DNA of 37,703 nucleotides from Calocera cornea HHB12733. Lineage: Eukaryota; Basidiomycota; Dacrymycetes; Dacrymycetales; Dacrymycetaceae. A program made the translations under genes and the position numbers. Positions within the stretch are counted from its first letter, which is position 1; each line of letters begins with the position of its first letter. The stretch is from contig KV424128.1 of the NCBI GenBank assembly GCA_001632435.1, positions 4,101 to 41,803 of the forward strand. Direction: 5' to 3'. Shown piece after piece: positions 21,297 through 32,025 of the stretch. The notes beneath the pieces were generated by a model, which saw nothing but the letters and a program-made list of their open reading frames with translations, was not told the origin of the DNA and ran no database searches.

Positions 21297-22027
21297 ATGC
21301 CTCACAATAACAACTTCTTAGACTTGCACGACAAGTTGGAGATCTCCCATGGTACGCTCGATCACCATTAGGATACCCGATAGCGAGTTAACCTTATGTT
21401 GCTCTCCCTTCTACAGCGCTCTTGGGGTCAGTCACGGCCTTTTTCCTCGTCCCAGGGGCCATGATTACGGCTCGGTACGCGCGCAACAGCAAGAGATGGT
21501 ATGCGATTCACTGGATCCTCAACACTATCGGGATGTTCTTCATAACGGCTTCCTTCATCATGGGTGTGAAGTCGATCAACGGCAACCAGATTGGCGGCTC
21601 CAAGTCCGACACGCACCATCGTTTCGGTCTGGTTACCTTCTTCCTTATGATCACTCAGTGCGCCATCGGTCTGGCAGTCCACTACACCAAGGCCGGCGGA
21701 CCGCCTCCTGGCCTCCCTGCTCCAGGCAAACACTGGTCGCGTTACTTCCATGCGTTCATGGGTATCTGTATGGCCGGCACACTTTACGCTTGCCTTTACT
21801 CCGGCATGCATGAGTGGACCAAGGCATCCGACGATGCTACGGTGACTCCCACCGCCGTCCGCGTTGTATTCTGGGTTGTATTTGCCTTCATCGTCGGCAT
21901 CTACTTCCTTGGCTTCTACCTCAGGCGCGGAACCTTCAAGGGCAAGGGGATCGAGGAGAACGCAGCGGCGCAAGAGTCGGACGAGTCGGTCCATGAGAAG
22001 GACAAGGACGCATTGGCTGCTGCGTAG
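21297..22027 (+). CDS. Stand-alone cytochrome b561-type membrane protein
   Basis: Predicted multi-span di-heme electron-transfer protein. Two exons, 21297-21351 and 21417-22027, give 221 aa. Hydrophobic segments lie near residues 18-38, 47-70, 87-108, 128-148 and 162-187. Candidate axial heme ligands are His18 (in ISHALLG), His50 (in WYAIHW), His85/His86 and His130, one per helix in the b561 order, and the lumenal-side Pro-Gly motif after helix 1 is present. The C-tail is charged and probably cytosolic. Fungal b561 domains are often fused to a secreted DOMON domain; here neither DOMON nor signal peptide is visible and the protein starts just before helix 1. The family partner and substrate (ascorbate, ferric ion or other) cannot be told. 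The small first exon was chosen because it supplies His18 in phase. Confidence 0.8.
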
Positions 22028-23230
22028 ATTGTTTTATCTTCCTCGGTTCCATTACACGCTGCTGTCTGTTGTGTATCACATAGTTGTCTTCTTTCTTGGT
22101 TCGTTGGTGATGCTAATGGGAAAAGTGGCAAACACGTCTACCATCTCCATGTGCCGCTATGCAAAGTATCGAACCAATGCGGTATGTCGTACATACAGAG
22201 CACGTTGCCCCGGCACCGCCGCCTCTTCCAGCCGTTTCGTAGAAGGATAAGTCGGCCGGCTACATGATACTGCGCGGGATTATGGCTATACACACGGGCG
22301 GGTGTGCAAAGCTGCCTCGGACTGGTATCGGAATACCTCGGAAGGTGCCGCCGTTGAGGTAGCCTGTCGTTCCTCTCTTACGTAGTCGCACAATGGCCAA
22401 TGCCTAATAAGCTTGGGTTCCTGAAGATACAGACGGAATTGGCATGAGGAAGCAATCAAAGTCCAGTGCAGGTCCTCGGCGAACCGAACTGTCCCTTTCA
22501 GAAGGCAACCACGTCCGCGCGTATCTTCCGTCCGTTGCACGCGACTTTCATGTTCTGCTGTAGGTCACTTCGCCCGGCAGATTTGGGAGTAGAGCATTAC
22601 TCAACTTCGTATTGTAATGCCTAGGAGATATGGAGGCGCAACAGGGTACCGCAAGAACTGACTGTCAGAATCTCGCTCAGCCGAGTGTGACTGAATCTCC
22701 GGCTCCCGACTGCAGTGCCTCACACTACGAGAGACGCATGCATCATCCACAGAGGCATAGCAGATAGTAGAAAATTTGCTGTTGATTGTGCGAGAGCGTC
22801 TCGGTGCTGTTATCCGAGTCCTTCTCGACTTTGGTGGTCAGATGGGCTTCTCATTTAGACAATCGACTGGGATGGCAGCAGGGCGTTAGGCTCGGTTACT
22901 CGACTGTACCGCTCGAGGCATCTTGTTCGCATGGTCGAGTCTAATCAAGTCCAATGGGGACCTACGGGTTTACTATCCATGACAATCTGCCGGTGGTACG
23001 ATACCCTTGGTACGTGCGAAAATTGCTCCCAGGCGGGTGTGCCTGCGCATCGTGCCCAACGCTTGATTAATCAAACATCGCGGCAAGTCCGTCAAGACGT
23101 ATTCAGTACCGACCAATTGGTGGAAGACATTGTGATTGTTAACAGAAGAAAGAATCAGAAGGTAACTAGTGATACAAGATAGTCTGCCGTGTTGAAATGT
23201 GGCCCCAAAGCCCCTGATCCCGCATTGACG
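22028..23230. other. Intergenic region with no supported gene
   Basis: About 1.2 kb, holding the 3' flank of the b561 gene on the left. The largest plus frame (22931-23182, 83 codons) and the minus frame at 22286-22540 show nothing recognisable. Confidence 0.55.
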
Positions 23231-23911
23231 TCACGTCCAAGAATACAACCCAGACCCTCGAGCTTTACCTTCCAAACCTTGTACAACGGACTCTGAACCA
23301 TCACCGTGCTGCCGACGACCAATATTCCAGACCTTATGCACCTGATTTGCTAGCTGCCCTGCTGTCTCTGCAACACTCTCCTGAGCAACGGATCTCACTA
23401 GATCTGGGACAGTCCCCGAGACGGCACCAGCACATAGCAGGGTGCATGTGGGTTCTCCTTGGGGCTGCCGCTGTATCTGAAGATTTCGTAGGCGGGCGAA
23501 GAGGAAAAGCAGAAGGAGCAGCGACAGGGGCGGGTGGTGTAGCGCCTTCCGTTGTTGTCCCAGCTAACGATGCAGGCTGAGGGCGGGCCCTCGTGGCGGC
23601 CTCGAACTGCGCCCATCCGCCTGCCGCCTGGATCTGCTTTTCCAGCCTCTCCTTCATCCAACGATAATGATGCTCGGTCCAGAATCCAGAGCTCGACATG
23701 AGCTCGCGCAGAGCTATGTCGATGGCCTGGATGGCGTTAGATGCGGACTGCAAGCGCAGAATGATTGGCGCACCTCGGGAGATGGCTCCGCCCCTTCCTG
23801 GTATCGCAGCTGCTGCCCCGCAAGCTGCTGCCGAGCCCTCGGATCTCCGCCTGTCACCCCCGTTCCCTCTTCCCTGCTAGCCCAAGGTGTTTTGGACTTG
23901 TTCGATGACAT
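23231..23911 (-). CDS. Hypothetical protein, three-exon model
   Basis: I do not recognise the family. A plausible model is 23911-23774, 23726-23434 and 23393-23231, giving 197 aa. The first intron (48 nt) has a good CTAAC branch site just before its acceptor and joins two open frames in phase. The second (40 nt) is weaker; without it the frame would end at 23334. The middle exon has a helical, charged segment rich in Trp and aromatics (GFWTEHHYRWMKERLEKQI) followed by a Pro/Ala/Thr-rich linker. The last exon reads as a second amphipathic helix (SVAQESVAETAGQLANQVHK). No signal peptide or membrane segment is seen. Confidence 0.45.
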
Positions 23912-24296
23912 GGATTACTGAAGGGTATAAGAGATGTTTGTGGGTATCGAGCGCAGTGGTAGAAGATGAAACGACCTCCGCTCGAGCTCGAAACGGCAGT
24001 CTTCATTGCTCCCGCTCCGAGACACGTGCTCCGATCCTTTCTCTCCTACGATAGTGAGCTTGCTCTTAACCAGTCAGATGCCACCATCCCATAGGTTAAT
24101 GAAGCATGGAGGCATCGGAAACATGAAAGGTAACAGGTCATGCATGTCTCGCTGCCGTCGAGACGTGCGGCAGTTGCTGCATCTGACCGATATCTGGTTC
24201 AATACTTGCTTCTTCCTTTGTTCTACTAGGCAACCTTTGCAATAAACTGTACGATTGTAGAAGCGAAGGAGAGCCGGAGGAGCTCTTGCGGTATGG
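23912..24296. other. Short intergenic region
   Basis: Left of it is the start of the hypothetical minus-strand gene, right of it the 3' end of the decayed BIM1-like gene. A frame at 24006-24245 (plus) is unsupported. Confidence 0.5.
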
Positions 24297-25137
24297 TCAG
24301 AGGTTCAGCGTCCAGGCGAACATGACCGCACCAACAAGCGCGATTGCCTGTCCAACCGAAGGAGGCAGACCCAATGCATCACTGGAGCCCGAGCTCCCAG
24401 ATGTGCCATTGGTCCCACTGGTTGGAGCCGCAGTGAGAAGAGAGGGTGACGGAGCTAGCAGAGGAAGTGTTCGTCGCGGCGGTCGAGTTCGTGCAAATCG
24501 CGCTCGAGGGGACGGTGTAGTCCGCCAGCAGTATGATGTCCGCGCACTGAACGAGGTGGGTTAGGCGGCGCAGTATCAGGGATCATCGTGAATGCTCACA
24601 TCATACAGAGGGCCATCGCCGCCATTGTATTGTACCTGGTTCGTTGCCATCGTTCCATTTCCAATGCCAGGTACGCTAAGACTGGCTACATCCACCGGGA
24701 AGCAGATTGTCGCCCTGCCAGTTCATTGGGATGAATCCATGGAGCATGCCCTGCAGCGTGCTCAACCCGAGTTTCTCACTTTCAGTTTGCTATATAGCTC
24801 ACGTATTCCGTTCCATTCTCCGTATGGTTGAACTGCACAAACTGCGTCGGGTTCGAATCGAAGCTAATCTAGGCGCCGACTTGGCATGAGGGATGGTGGT
24901 TCGAGATGTCGATGACGCCGCCATTGAGAGGGAAGGGCGAGCGTGCGCCGGTCGGATAGCCAGAGCAGAACGTAAATTCGGGTTACTGTGGGTACAGAAT
25001 GTCAGCAGATTCGCCAGGAGTAAGTCATAGTGTAGGCTTACTGCCACGAATGGGCCGCGAGGTGGAGGGTAGTTCAGCGTGAAGTGCGCAAACGCCGGCG
25101 CGAGGAAGAGCAGAGCAAGAGAGAGTTGAGCAAGCAT
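24297..25137 (-). pseudogene. Decayed BIM1/X325-like gene (copy A)
   Basis: A paralogue of the intact genes at 28166-29042 and 34509-35399, with at least four lesions. Exon 1 (25137-25042) is still good: signal peptide MLAQLSLALLFLAPAFA, then His18 in HFTLNYPPPRGPFVA. After the first intron the next codon is TAA (24983-24985) where copy C has CAA (Gln). The following exon reads TFCSGYPTGARSPFPLNGG up to a TAG (24869-24871) where copy C has Tyr. A frameshift lies near 24699-24713, between MNWQGDN and CFPVDV, and another near 24428-24444, after which the original frame still gives a GPI-type hydrophobic tail ending at 24297. Introns remain recognisable. Residues are closest to copy C. Assembly error could explain one lesion but hardly all four. 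Confidence 0.85.
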
Positions 25138-25607
25138 CTTGAGGCAGCTATTTATTGTCTCTGGCACGGTATGTTCGAAGCACTCGAGGTGGGCCTAAGT
25201 AGGTAGAGCCCATCCTGAGGGCCGTACCTAACATCGAGACTTCTGCGACCTGCTACCGGCGATCCCGCCGGGCTTCATCAAGACACACACCAGATGCGCT
25301 CTTGTCAAAAGAAAGGGCTGGAAGGATGACTTCTGGTTGTCCTGCGTTGAGATGCGGGGAACAGAACGTTGTCTTGGCATTTACATCCGAAGCATCGCAG
25401 GTCAAATGGGCGTCTTCTCCCGCTTGATGGTTGTTCTTCGATAGATGGAGTTGAGGACCCCGGAGGTCGGCTTCCTTATCGCCCGACAGGATTCTCAAAT
25501 ACGGAAACGGCATGAACACCGGGTAGAGCACACCATTGGTGACCGAATTGACTTCTTTTCTGACTTGTACAGGTATCAACGTTACAATGGAGAAGGACAA
25601 AGATAGT
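25138..25607. other. Region between the BIM1-like pseudogene and the reductase
   Basis: It carries the 3' flank of the reductase and what was the promoter of the pseudogene. The TATA-like box found about 120 bp before the ATG of copies B and C is not visible at the equivalent place here. Confidence 0.5.
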
Positions 25608-27550
25608 CTACATGCTGAACCGTTCCGCGTGGACCTCGACTCCGCCACACCGGGCCGCACGCGCCGGGCTGATAGCAGCGACGGCGTTCTGCGCGTGCCT
25701 GACGAGCATCTCAGGCCCACAGGCCGCCACGCCGACCCCGCCGCCCATGGAGGGCTTCCGGCCCTCGCCGTCCTCGACTTCGAAGTCGAGAAGCGGCTCG
25801 AGGAGAGCCTCGATCTTCGGCTTGTCGGTGTTGACGACGCAGTCGGGGATGGAGGCGAGGAGCTCGGGAGGATCACCGCACGGGCAGGTGAGGAATATGC
25901 GGACTCGTAGATCCAGGAACGGCATAGCGTGGGCACGAAGGGCGAGCGACTGCAGTTGGGCAACGAACCAGCCCACACAGTCTATCTCACAGAGTAAGAA
26001 CATGCCCGAAGAAAGGAGTAGAATGCCGTACCGTACGAGCGGATGTACCACACCCAGTCGATCTCCCTCAACCGGCGATCGCCGTTCTCCACACCGGTGA
26101 TGAGTTCGTCCAGGACACCGAGCGTGAAGGTGACTCCGCATCCACCGGCGATGAGGAGCACGCGCTCCTTCGGGCTCATGTTGACGCCTCCGTACGGCCC
26201 GTCGAGCATGACCCACGCCCGCGTCTTGCCGAGCTTGTTGAGCGCGAGTGTCCAGTCCCCGTTGACACGCGCGCCGAGGAGCATGCCCTGCGTGCGGGTC
26301 GGGTCGGACCGCGGCGCGGGAGAGTTGAGGATCGTCAGTGGGTGGGCCTGGAACGCCTGTGTGCCTGCAAAGATCCGCAGGCGGACGTGCTGGCCGCCGC
26401 GCCAGCCACCGTTCGCGTCCGGGATGTGGATCAGCGTCATTTGGTCATCGACGGGCAGGACGTTGGCGTCCTTCATGCGGAAGCGGAGCAGGCGGACGGC
26501 CAGGTCCCAGCCGTAGAAGGCGAGCGCTGGGAAGATCCAGGGGACGGCATAGGGGGTGTGGTAGTTCAAGCAGACGAAGAATGCCACGTAGAGCGCGACG
26601 CTGAGGAGCGTGTTAGCACACGATACCGGGTCAGCGGTGGGTCACGTACTGGGATGCGAAGAAGAACTGCCAAGCGAGCCTCCGGATCGGACGGATGCTG
26701 GTGAGGACAATGAGGAAAAGCGTGGAAATCGTGGCGAGCCCACGGCGCTCCTTGTCCTCGGTCCAGATGAGATACGCCATGTCAGACACGATGCGGTTGT
26801 TGATCCACAGGCCGCCGTGCACGACGGCGAGCACGAGCATCATGCGCCCCGCCCAGCGGTGGAGGAAGTTGAGCTTCTCGTAGCCGACGGAGAGGAGGAA
26901 GGCCAGGAGGGAGTTCTTGGTCGAGAGGAGGAAAACGGGCGGGATGAGGGAGAGGACCATGAAGCCCGCTCGGTTCGAGTTGAGGACCAGCTCGGAGTTT
27001 TGTGTGAGGCACAGCAGCAGCGTGAGCGTGAAGCCAAGGAGGAGGAATACTGGGTTCAAATCAGAACAGTTTTCGACGAGGAACGAGACCTATTTACGCT
27101 GTCCGACGCTCAGCTTGACATATTTGATGTCCCAACCAAAGATATTCATGAAGAGCGCTTCGACGGCTCGGAGCACTCTGACCGGGGCGGGCACGCTGGC
27201 CCAGCGAACGCTGTCGGTGCGCTTCATAGCGGTGCCATTGATGAGTGCCTCCTTTTCTTCCTCGACGCCCATGGGCGCCAGGTCCTCGTAGACGCCCCAT
27301 GCCTGCACGCCGTCGCGTTTCCATGCGGTGCGGAAACGGCGGTAGAGCTTCGGGGAGCGGTAGACGATCGCGGCTGCTGCGACGGAGACCCAGGTGTAGG
27401 TGAAGATGAGCGCGTAGGCCGGGTCGATGGCGTATACGCTGTGGGGTGGGGGCTGTCAGGGAACACGATGGCCAGGTGGGAAGGGGTCACTGACTCGTCT
27501 TGCTGCCCCGGGGGAGCAGGGATGTCGGGGGGCGCGCCTGCGTCTGACAT
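25608..27550 (-). CDS. Ferric/cupric reductase transmembrane protein (FRE family)
   Basis: Predicted plasma-membrane flavocytochrome moving electrons from cytosolic NADPH through FAD and two hemes to extracellular Fe(III) or Cu(II). Exons: 27550-27495, 27438-27098, 27049-26650, 26600-26032, 25981-25608, giving 579 aa. About seven hydrophobic segments lie before residue 305. Two His-X13-His pairs, His196/His210 and His266/His280, are the four bis-heme ligands; the second pair is completed exactly at a splice junction, supporting the model. HPLT at 352-355 is the FAD motif, GGCG at 418-421 the NADPH-binding glycine loop, and CGPE begins at 543. The C-terminus VEVHAERFSM is typical. No N-terminal signal peptide is evident; the chosen ATG starts a short Pro-rich segment. 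Being next to BIM1-like and CTR genes suggests it supplies Cu(I), but iron reduction is equally consistent with the family. Confidence 0.92.
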
Positions 27551-28165
27551 TGGTGGGATGCAAGGAGGACGAGTAGCAGAGAGAGGGGGCTGAGAGCTCA
27601 GAAGTGCGGTGTGGGCCAACAAGGGGGCATAAGAAGGGGCGAAAGGGAGCCAGTTCGCCGAGGGAAGGGAAGCACGCGCAGAGTCCGCGGGAGCCGCCGG
27701 TGATTCCCGAGTGACGATGATCGGGCGCCCGAGTGCAGTTTCCAATTGCTGCTGTGTCTCCGGCGAAGCACAGCGAGTAGTGTGACGGTGCTCAACGAAG
27801 AGCGGTGGGAGACGGTTCGGACCGGCCGTCCCCAGGAGGGACGTGACGCCGCGAAATGGGTTGGCTGAGCCGGCCACACGGAAGCGAAGACCACGGAACG
27901 AGGGCGGTGCGCCGTACCGTGCCTTGGTCAGGGCCACCCGGGACCCCGATCACCCAGATTTTCAACCGTCAGGCATTCCCATTCCCTTTTTCGGCAGCTC
28001 GCGGCGGCTCTTCCGCCTTGGGAACGCGACTCGACATGACATTTGCATGCATGTATGATCGCATTCCCTATCCAAATCATTCCAGGCCATGTTATTATAC
28101 AGCGAATTTCGGTCACTATATGACGTGAAGATATATTTTCCCTGCCAGCCCATGTCCAACCCCGC
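27551..28165. other. Reductase promoter region
   Basis: About 600 bp between the reductase start and the stop of BIM1-like copy B, both on the minus strand. No clear TATA box or known metal-response motif was found by eye. A frame running upstream of the reductase ATG is open but has no coding character. Confidence 0.5.
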
Positions 28166-28887
28166 CTAGAGAGCAAGAGCCAGAGCGGCAACGCTGACCA
28201 CCATCCCAAGAGCGCCTGCAGCAATAACGCTCTGGGGCACGGCACCGCTCGCGGGGGTGGTAGTAGGGCTGCTGCTGGGGGAGGTGCTGCTGCTGCCCGT
28301 AGGGGAGGTGCCGTTGAAGCACGTCGTGCCCGAGGGCACCGTGTAGTTAGTAAGGAGAACGACGTCGGAGCACTGCGAGCGGGTTGAGCAAGCCGGCCCG
28401 GCATGCCATAGCCTATGCAGGAAGGAGCGCACCTGATAGAGCTCGCCGTCCCCGCCGTTGAAGTACACCTGGATGGTCGCGTTCGTCCCGTTCGCGACGC
28501 CGGGGATGGAGGCGAGCACGTCGACGGGGAAGCACGCCTCGCCCTGGTAGCTGATGGTAAAGTACGGCTCGAGGAACGGCTGCGCGGCGGCCCACCCAAG
28601 CGACAAACGGCGACATCAGCACCCTGCCCTCCCACGGGCGCGGTCAGCGGAGACGGGCACGCACCAGCGGCTGGCCCGACGCGGTCATGTTGAACTCGCT
28701 GAAGTTCAGCGGGTTCTGGTCGAACGAGATCACCGCGCCGATGACCGCGCTCGGGTGGTGCGAGGTGATGTCGATCACGGCCGGGCCGAGCGGGAAGGGC
28801 GTGCGGTTCTGTGCCTGGGGGAAGCCGCCGCAGAACTGGGGCTCGAGGTCCTATTCAGTGCACCGGAGCAGCCTGGTCAGCGGGGTA

Positions 28888-28932
<45 letters not shown>

Positions 28933-29042
28933 TGGGGAAAGGCGCGAACCTCATCGAACCCCCGCGTCTGGGGGTAGTTGAGCGTAAAGTGCGCCGAGGC
29001 GGCAGCGGCAGCAGCGAGCGCGACGAGGAGGGAGGAGAGCAT
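28166..29042 (-). CDS. BIM1/X325-like GPI-anchored copper-binding protein (copy B)
   Basis: Member of the fungal LPMO-like X325/BIM1 group, cell-surface proteins that bind copper without cutting polysaccharide; Cryptococcus BIM1 works with CTR1 in copper import. Exons: 29042-28950, 28850-28665, 28579-28433, 28372-28166, giving 210 aa. The signal peptide ends at Ala17, so His18 of HFTLNYPQTRGFDE becomes the N-terminal residue, as a histidine brace requires. A second conserved His lies in ITSHHPSAVIG (His63 aligns with copy C His64). Cys in QFCGGF, ACFPVD and CSDVV are shared with the paralogue. The C-terminus is Ser/Thr-rich, then hydrophobic to the end with no charged tail, as in a GPI signal. 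Intron 1 (99 nt) contains a run of 44 C on the coding strand. Copper ligation is inferred from the family. Confidence 0.88.
28888..28931. repeat. 44-nt poly-G run (poly-C on the gene strand)
   Basis: An uninterrupted homopolymer inside intron 1 of BIM1-like copy B, making up almost half of the intron and lying on the acceptor side of its middle. True length may differ because such runs are error-prone in sequencing. Confidence 0.85.
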
Positions 29043-29090
29043 CTTGGCTCGGACTCAGGTGTTGTACGGAAAGAGGACCGGGGGGAGGGA

Positions 29091-29109
29091 AAGGCAAGGC
29101 AAGGCAAGG
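29091..29109. repeat. AAGGC pentanucleotide repeat, about four units
   Basis: A short tandem repeat in the presumed 5' leader of BIM1-like copy B, 49-67 bp before its ATG. Confidence 0.7.
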
Positions 29110-29163
29110 GGAGGAAGGGAGAGATAAGATGAGATCTACCGACGGGGCTTGGTGAGCGGGCGG

Positions 29164-29170
29164 TTTTATA
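29164..29170 (-). promoter_or_regulatory. TATA box of BIM1-like copy B
   Basis: TATAAAA on the minus strand, about 122-128 bp before the ATG. Copy C has a TATAAG at a similar distance. Confidence 0.6.
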
Positions 29171-29634
29171 CGTGCAGGTTCGGGCGGAGGGCGGAAGGCG
29201 ACAGATGGGCGGGGAAGGGAGCCTTGGGTACTAAGGGACCACTCGCCGCGTCCCACAGATTCAGTCATCGAGTCCTGCGCATGCAACGCCGCATCGGGAC
29301 ATGCATACGGACGGGGACTCACTCGGACACAGCACTGCGCACCAGTGGGGTCTGATCGACGTTTGCTCGGGGACCCGGATCGCTTGGCCCACTTGGCCCA
29401 CTGTGCGCTGCGGGGCTTGGGCTCGGCGCGAACTGTGCAGTACTGTAATCCAAGGGGACTTCCCCCCGAGATCATTATGTACGCATGGGCAGCTCGACCG
29501 CGGCGTGCATGCTACTGCAGCGAAGGAGGGAACATGGCACAAGCTTGATTCTACATCCTATTGTGTACACTAGTGGAATAAACGACGACTGCTGGTATCA
29601 CCCCCCACGCCCACCCTTCCGCTGCCAGCCAGAG

Positions 29635-29658
29635 ACAGTACAGTACAGTACAGTACAG
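29635..29658. repeat. ACAGT microsatellite
   Basis: Four full ACAGT units plus a partial one, directly beyond the 3' end of the CTR gene. Confidence 0.8.
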
Positions 29659-29679
29659 AGCAGGAGCGGGTTGGGTTGG

Positions 29680-30419
29680 CTAGTTGGCGCCCGTCATCGA
29701 GTGCGCGCCTCCGTGATTCGCATACCTGCCAAACAGGACCTCGCCGACGCCGAGCCCGGCCAGCACGGCGAGCACGTACGCCCAGTTGAACGTCATGACG
29801 GCGAGCATGAGTGCGTAGCCGAGGGCGGCCTGGGCGACCTGGAGGACGCCGCGGGGCAGGTCCTGGGCGGGCAGGAAGGGCGGGACGAGCCGCTCCATTG
29901 CGGAGAGGCGGGTGGGGAAGGGCGGCGGGATGGCGCGGTACGTGATTATGGGGATGTCGCCGGGCGTGCAGCAGTCCTCGACGTCGGCGTCCGAGGTGGA
30001 CGTCGACTTTTTCTCGTCGGAGGAGGTCGGGGAGGAGGCGACGAGCGGGACCCCCGCGGCAGTGGTGATCAGGGCGTTGCCGTTGGAGCCGTATTTCCTT
30101 GCCAGGATCGCGTCGGTCCTACGCGGCCATGCATCAGCTCTGCCGGCCCTCGGATGAGTTCACAGGAGCGCGCGCACCTCTGCTTCCACCAGACCTCGCA
30201 CAGGCCCCGCACAGCGGCGATCCACCTGTCGATGAGGGCGAGGAGGAAGAGGCCGAGGCAGGCGCCGGCCATGGCGCCGTTCGTCTGGGGCGTCCAGCCC
30301 GCGAACCACAGCTGGTCGAACGGCGTCGCGTGGAAGCCGAGCATCATCCCCATCGTGCCTGTTGTTGCGGTCGTGCCCGTCGCAGTGCCGCCCATGTCCA
30401 TGCCGTCCATGTCGTCCAT
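29680..30419 (-). CDS. CTR-family copper transporter
   Basis: Predicted subunit of a trimeric membrane channel for Cu(I) uptake. Exons 30419-30178 and 30118-29680 give 226 aa. The N-terminus is Met-rich (MDDMDGMDMGG, later MGMMLGFH), as expected for the extracellular copper-gathering arm. Hydrophobic segments are about 48-70, 172-190 and 192-210. The MX3M selectivity motif is M185-M189, in ALMLAVMTFN, and the GX3G packing motif of the last helix is G202-G206. The long loop between helices 1 and 2 holds a Cys pair (130-131) that could pass copper on inside the cell. The tail after helix 3 has two His residues. It sits 637 bp downstream of BIM1-like copy B's promoter side, on the same strand. 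A plasma-membrane location is likely; a vacuolar CTR2-type role is possible. Confidence 0.93.
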
Positions 30420-30440
30420 CGTTGGCAAGGGGGTGGGGGT

Positions 30441-30466
30441 GGGGGGGGGGGGGGGGGGGGGGGGGG
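30441..30466. repeat. 26-nt poly-G run before the CTR start
   Basis: An uninterrupted run 22-47 bp upstream of the CTR ATG; on the gene strand it is poly-C, followed by ACCCCCACCCCC. It lies in the presumed 5' leader or core promoter. Confidence 0.85.
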
Positions 30467-32025
30467 AGGTGGCTGGACGAGAGAGGTGAGCTCGAGGGGC
30501 AGCGACTGAAGCGGTCGGGGGACACACCTAAGTAGCGTGAATTGCCTGCGCAGTAGCAGCCGCGTACAGCCCTGGTCCGAGTCTCAAGTGGGGGCACGAA
30601 GGGACGCTGCACTTTCTGCCCACGCCCGCCTGACCCCCTCGGGCACATATACCTCCGCGCCGCTGCTTCCTAATCCGTCGATCGCCCCAACAAATACCTC
30701 CGTCGCCTCCCGATTCGCCCGCGCCCCCCCGACCCCGCTCACCGGGAAGTGTCCCGGCCCTCCGGCCTCCCTCCCACCCATATATGTTAGGCGCCCGGAA
30801 CCCGCCGCGGTCGATGCTGGCCATCAGCGGAATGCGCGCGCGCTTCTCCGGACGATTTTGGGCCAGGTTCGAGCGCACAGCGATTTTCGCGAGCGCGCGC
30901 GGGCGCGGCGGGAGAGGGCGTGCAAAGGGGTCCTGGGGCGGCGCTGCCGTGCATAGAAAATAGACAGGATAGGACTTGGGCCAACACCCGTGCGTGCTCG
31001 AGCTCCCTCGTGGGGCCGCTTCGCAACGCGCACCAGATCGGGCGTCCCGCGCCCCAAGCCTGCCGAAAACCGAGGGGGGAGATTAGATATGCAACAGCGT
31101 TGGCTGTCCCCTCTCCCCTCTCCCGAGGCCAGAAGCCCATTCATTCATTGCCCATTGGGAAAGTGGTGTGCCATTCCGGGCTCTTGTGCCGGCAACCAGT
31201 CGGCCAGTCAGTCGATTTCCTATCGCAGCAGCGGCCATCCGAAGCGCATCGTGTTGCCTCGCAGGAGGATGACGACGGCGCGAGCCAGTCCGCGGCTCGG
31301 TACGGGCAGGCAGGGGAGGGGCACAGAGGCGTGGGAAGATCCTGCCCCAAGGAGCAGCCCGCCGCCTGCCGCCCGCCGATCGCAGTGCAAGTGCAAATGC
31401 AACAGTAGCAATAGGAACGGACACGAGCGGCGTCGGATTGCCCGATGCACCACCACCCGGGCGCTACGGTGCGCCGGTCCTCGGCCGACAGCCGGAGGAT
31501 GCTGGCGCGGCGGGAGGAGGCGGGTGCAGAATGCGCGCGCACGGGCCAGCCTCGGCGAGGGAAAAGAGCGCGCGGTTGTTCAGGGCCGGCTGGCGGGGCT
31601 TGCGGAGGCCGGTTGGGGGAGGGGCGTGGTCGATCCGAGTAGGAGGCAAAGCAGTCGATAGACAATGGACAGTGGACGGAAGCCGGTGATGCAGCCAGGT
31701 TGGCGAGACAGGACACAGGCCAGAGCGCGGAGGTGAGAAAGAAGAGAAGGAAAGGCACAACACTGCCCGGGCGGGGCACATGCCGGCCCCCGGAGGGGGA
31801 TGGAGGGGGATTGTCCAAGGCTCGCGGGGGGCGGCGGGTGCCGAGCGGGGGGGGCGAAGCCAGTCTGCGAGTGAGGGGAGGAGGCGGGGGAGGTGGTGCC
31901 ATGTGGGACGGGGGAGGGGATCCGTCAGAGGCGGAGCAGGGGTGGGAAGCGGCGGCTGAGAGGGAAGTGTCGATCAGCGATCAGCGAAGGAGGACGAGGA
32001 AGGGGAGGGAGCCCAGCGGGGAGGG

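Larger units (their letters stand above)
29043..29679. other. Promoter region of BIM1-like copy B and 3' flank of CTR
   Basis: It contains four AAGGC units (29091-29109) in the presumed leader, a TATA box at 29164-29170, and four ACAGT units at 29635-29658 just past the CTR stop. No gene is seen. Confidence 0.6.

Noticed and set aside
24841..24880. GGGTTCGAATC, resembling a tRNA T-loop
   Set aside because: It lies in the BIM1-like pseudogene exon (minus strand ISFDSNP), and no acceptor stem or anticodon arm surrounds it.
24297..25137. Reading the third BIM1-like locus as a functional gene through alternative splicing
   Set aside because: A shifted acceptor could avoid the TAA, but the TAG and both frameshifts have no usable intron of reasonable length around them.
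26610..27593. 327-codon plus-strand open frame rich in Asp, Glu and Arg
   Set aside because: It is the antisense shadow of the reductase, whose minus-strand exons carry all heme, FAD and NADPH motifs.
29362..29368. TTTGCTC, the core of the yeast Mac1 copper-response element, upstream of BIM1-like copy B
   Set aside because: It is a single 7-mer, expected several times by chance in 37 kb on two strands, and it also occurs inside the P450 copy 5 coding region (about 11764). No second site was found by eye before CTR, the reductase or copy C.
31141..31902. 253-codon open frame on the minus strand
   Set aside because: The translation is Pro/Ser/Arg-rich throughout, in a strongly G-skewed region with no splice pattern or domain. 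It looks like a composition artefact.
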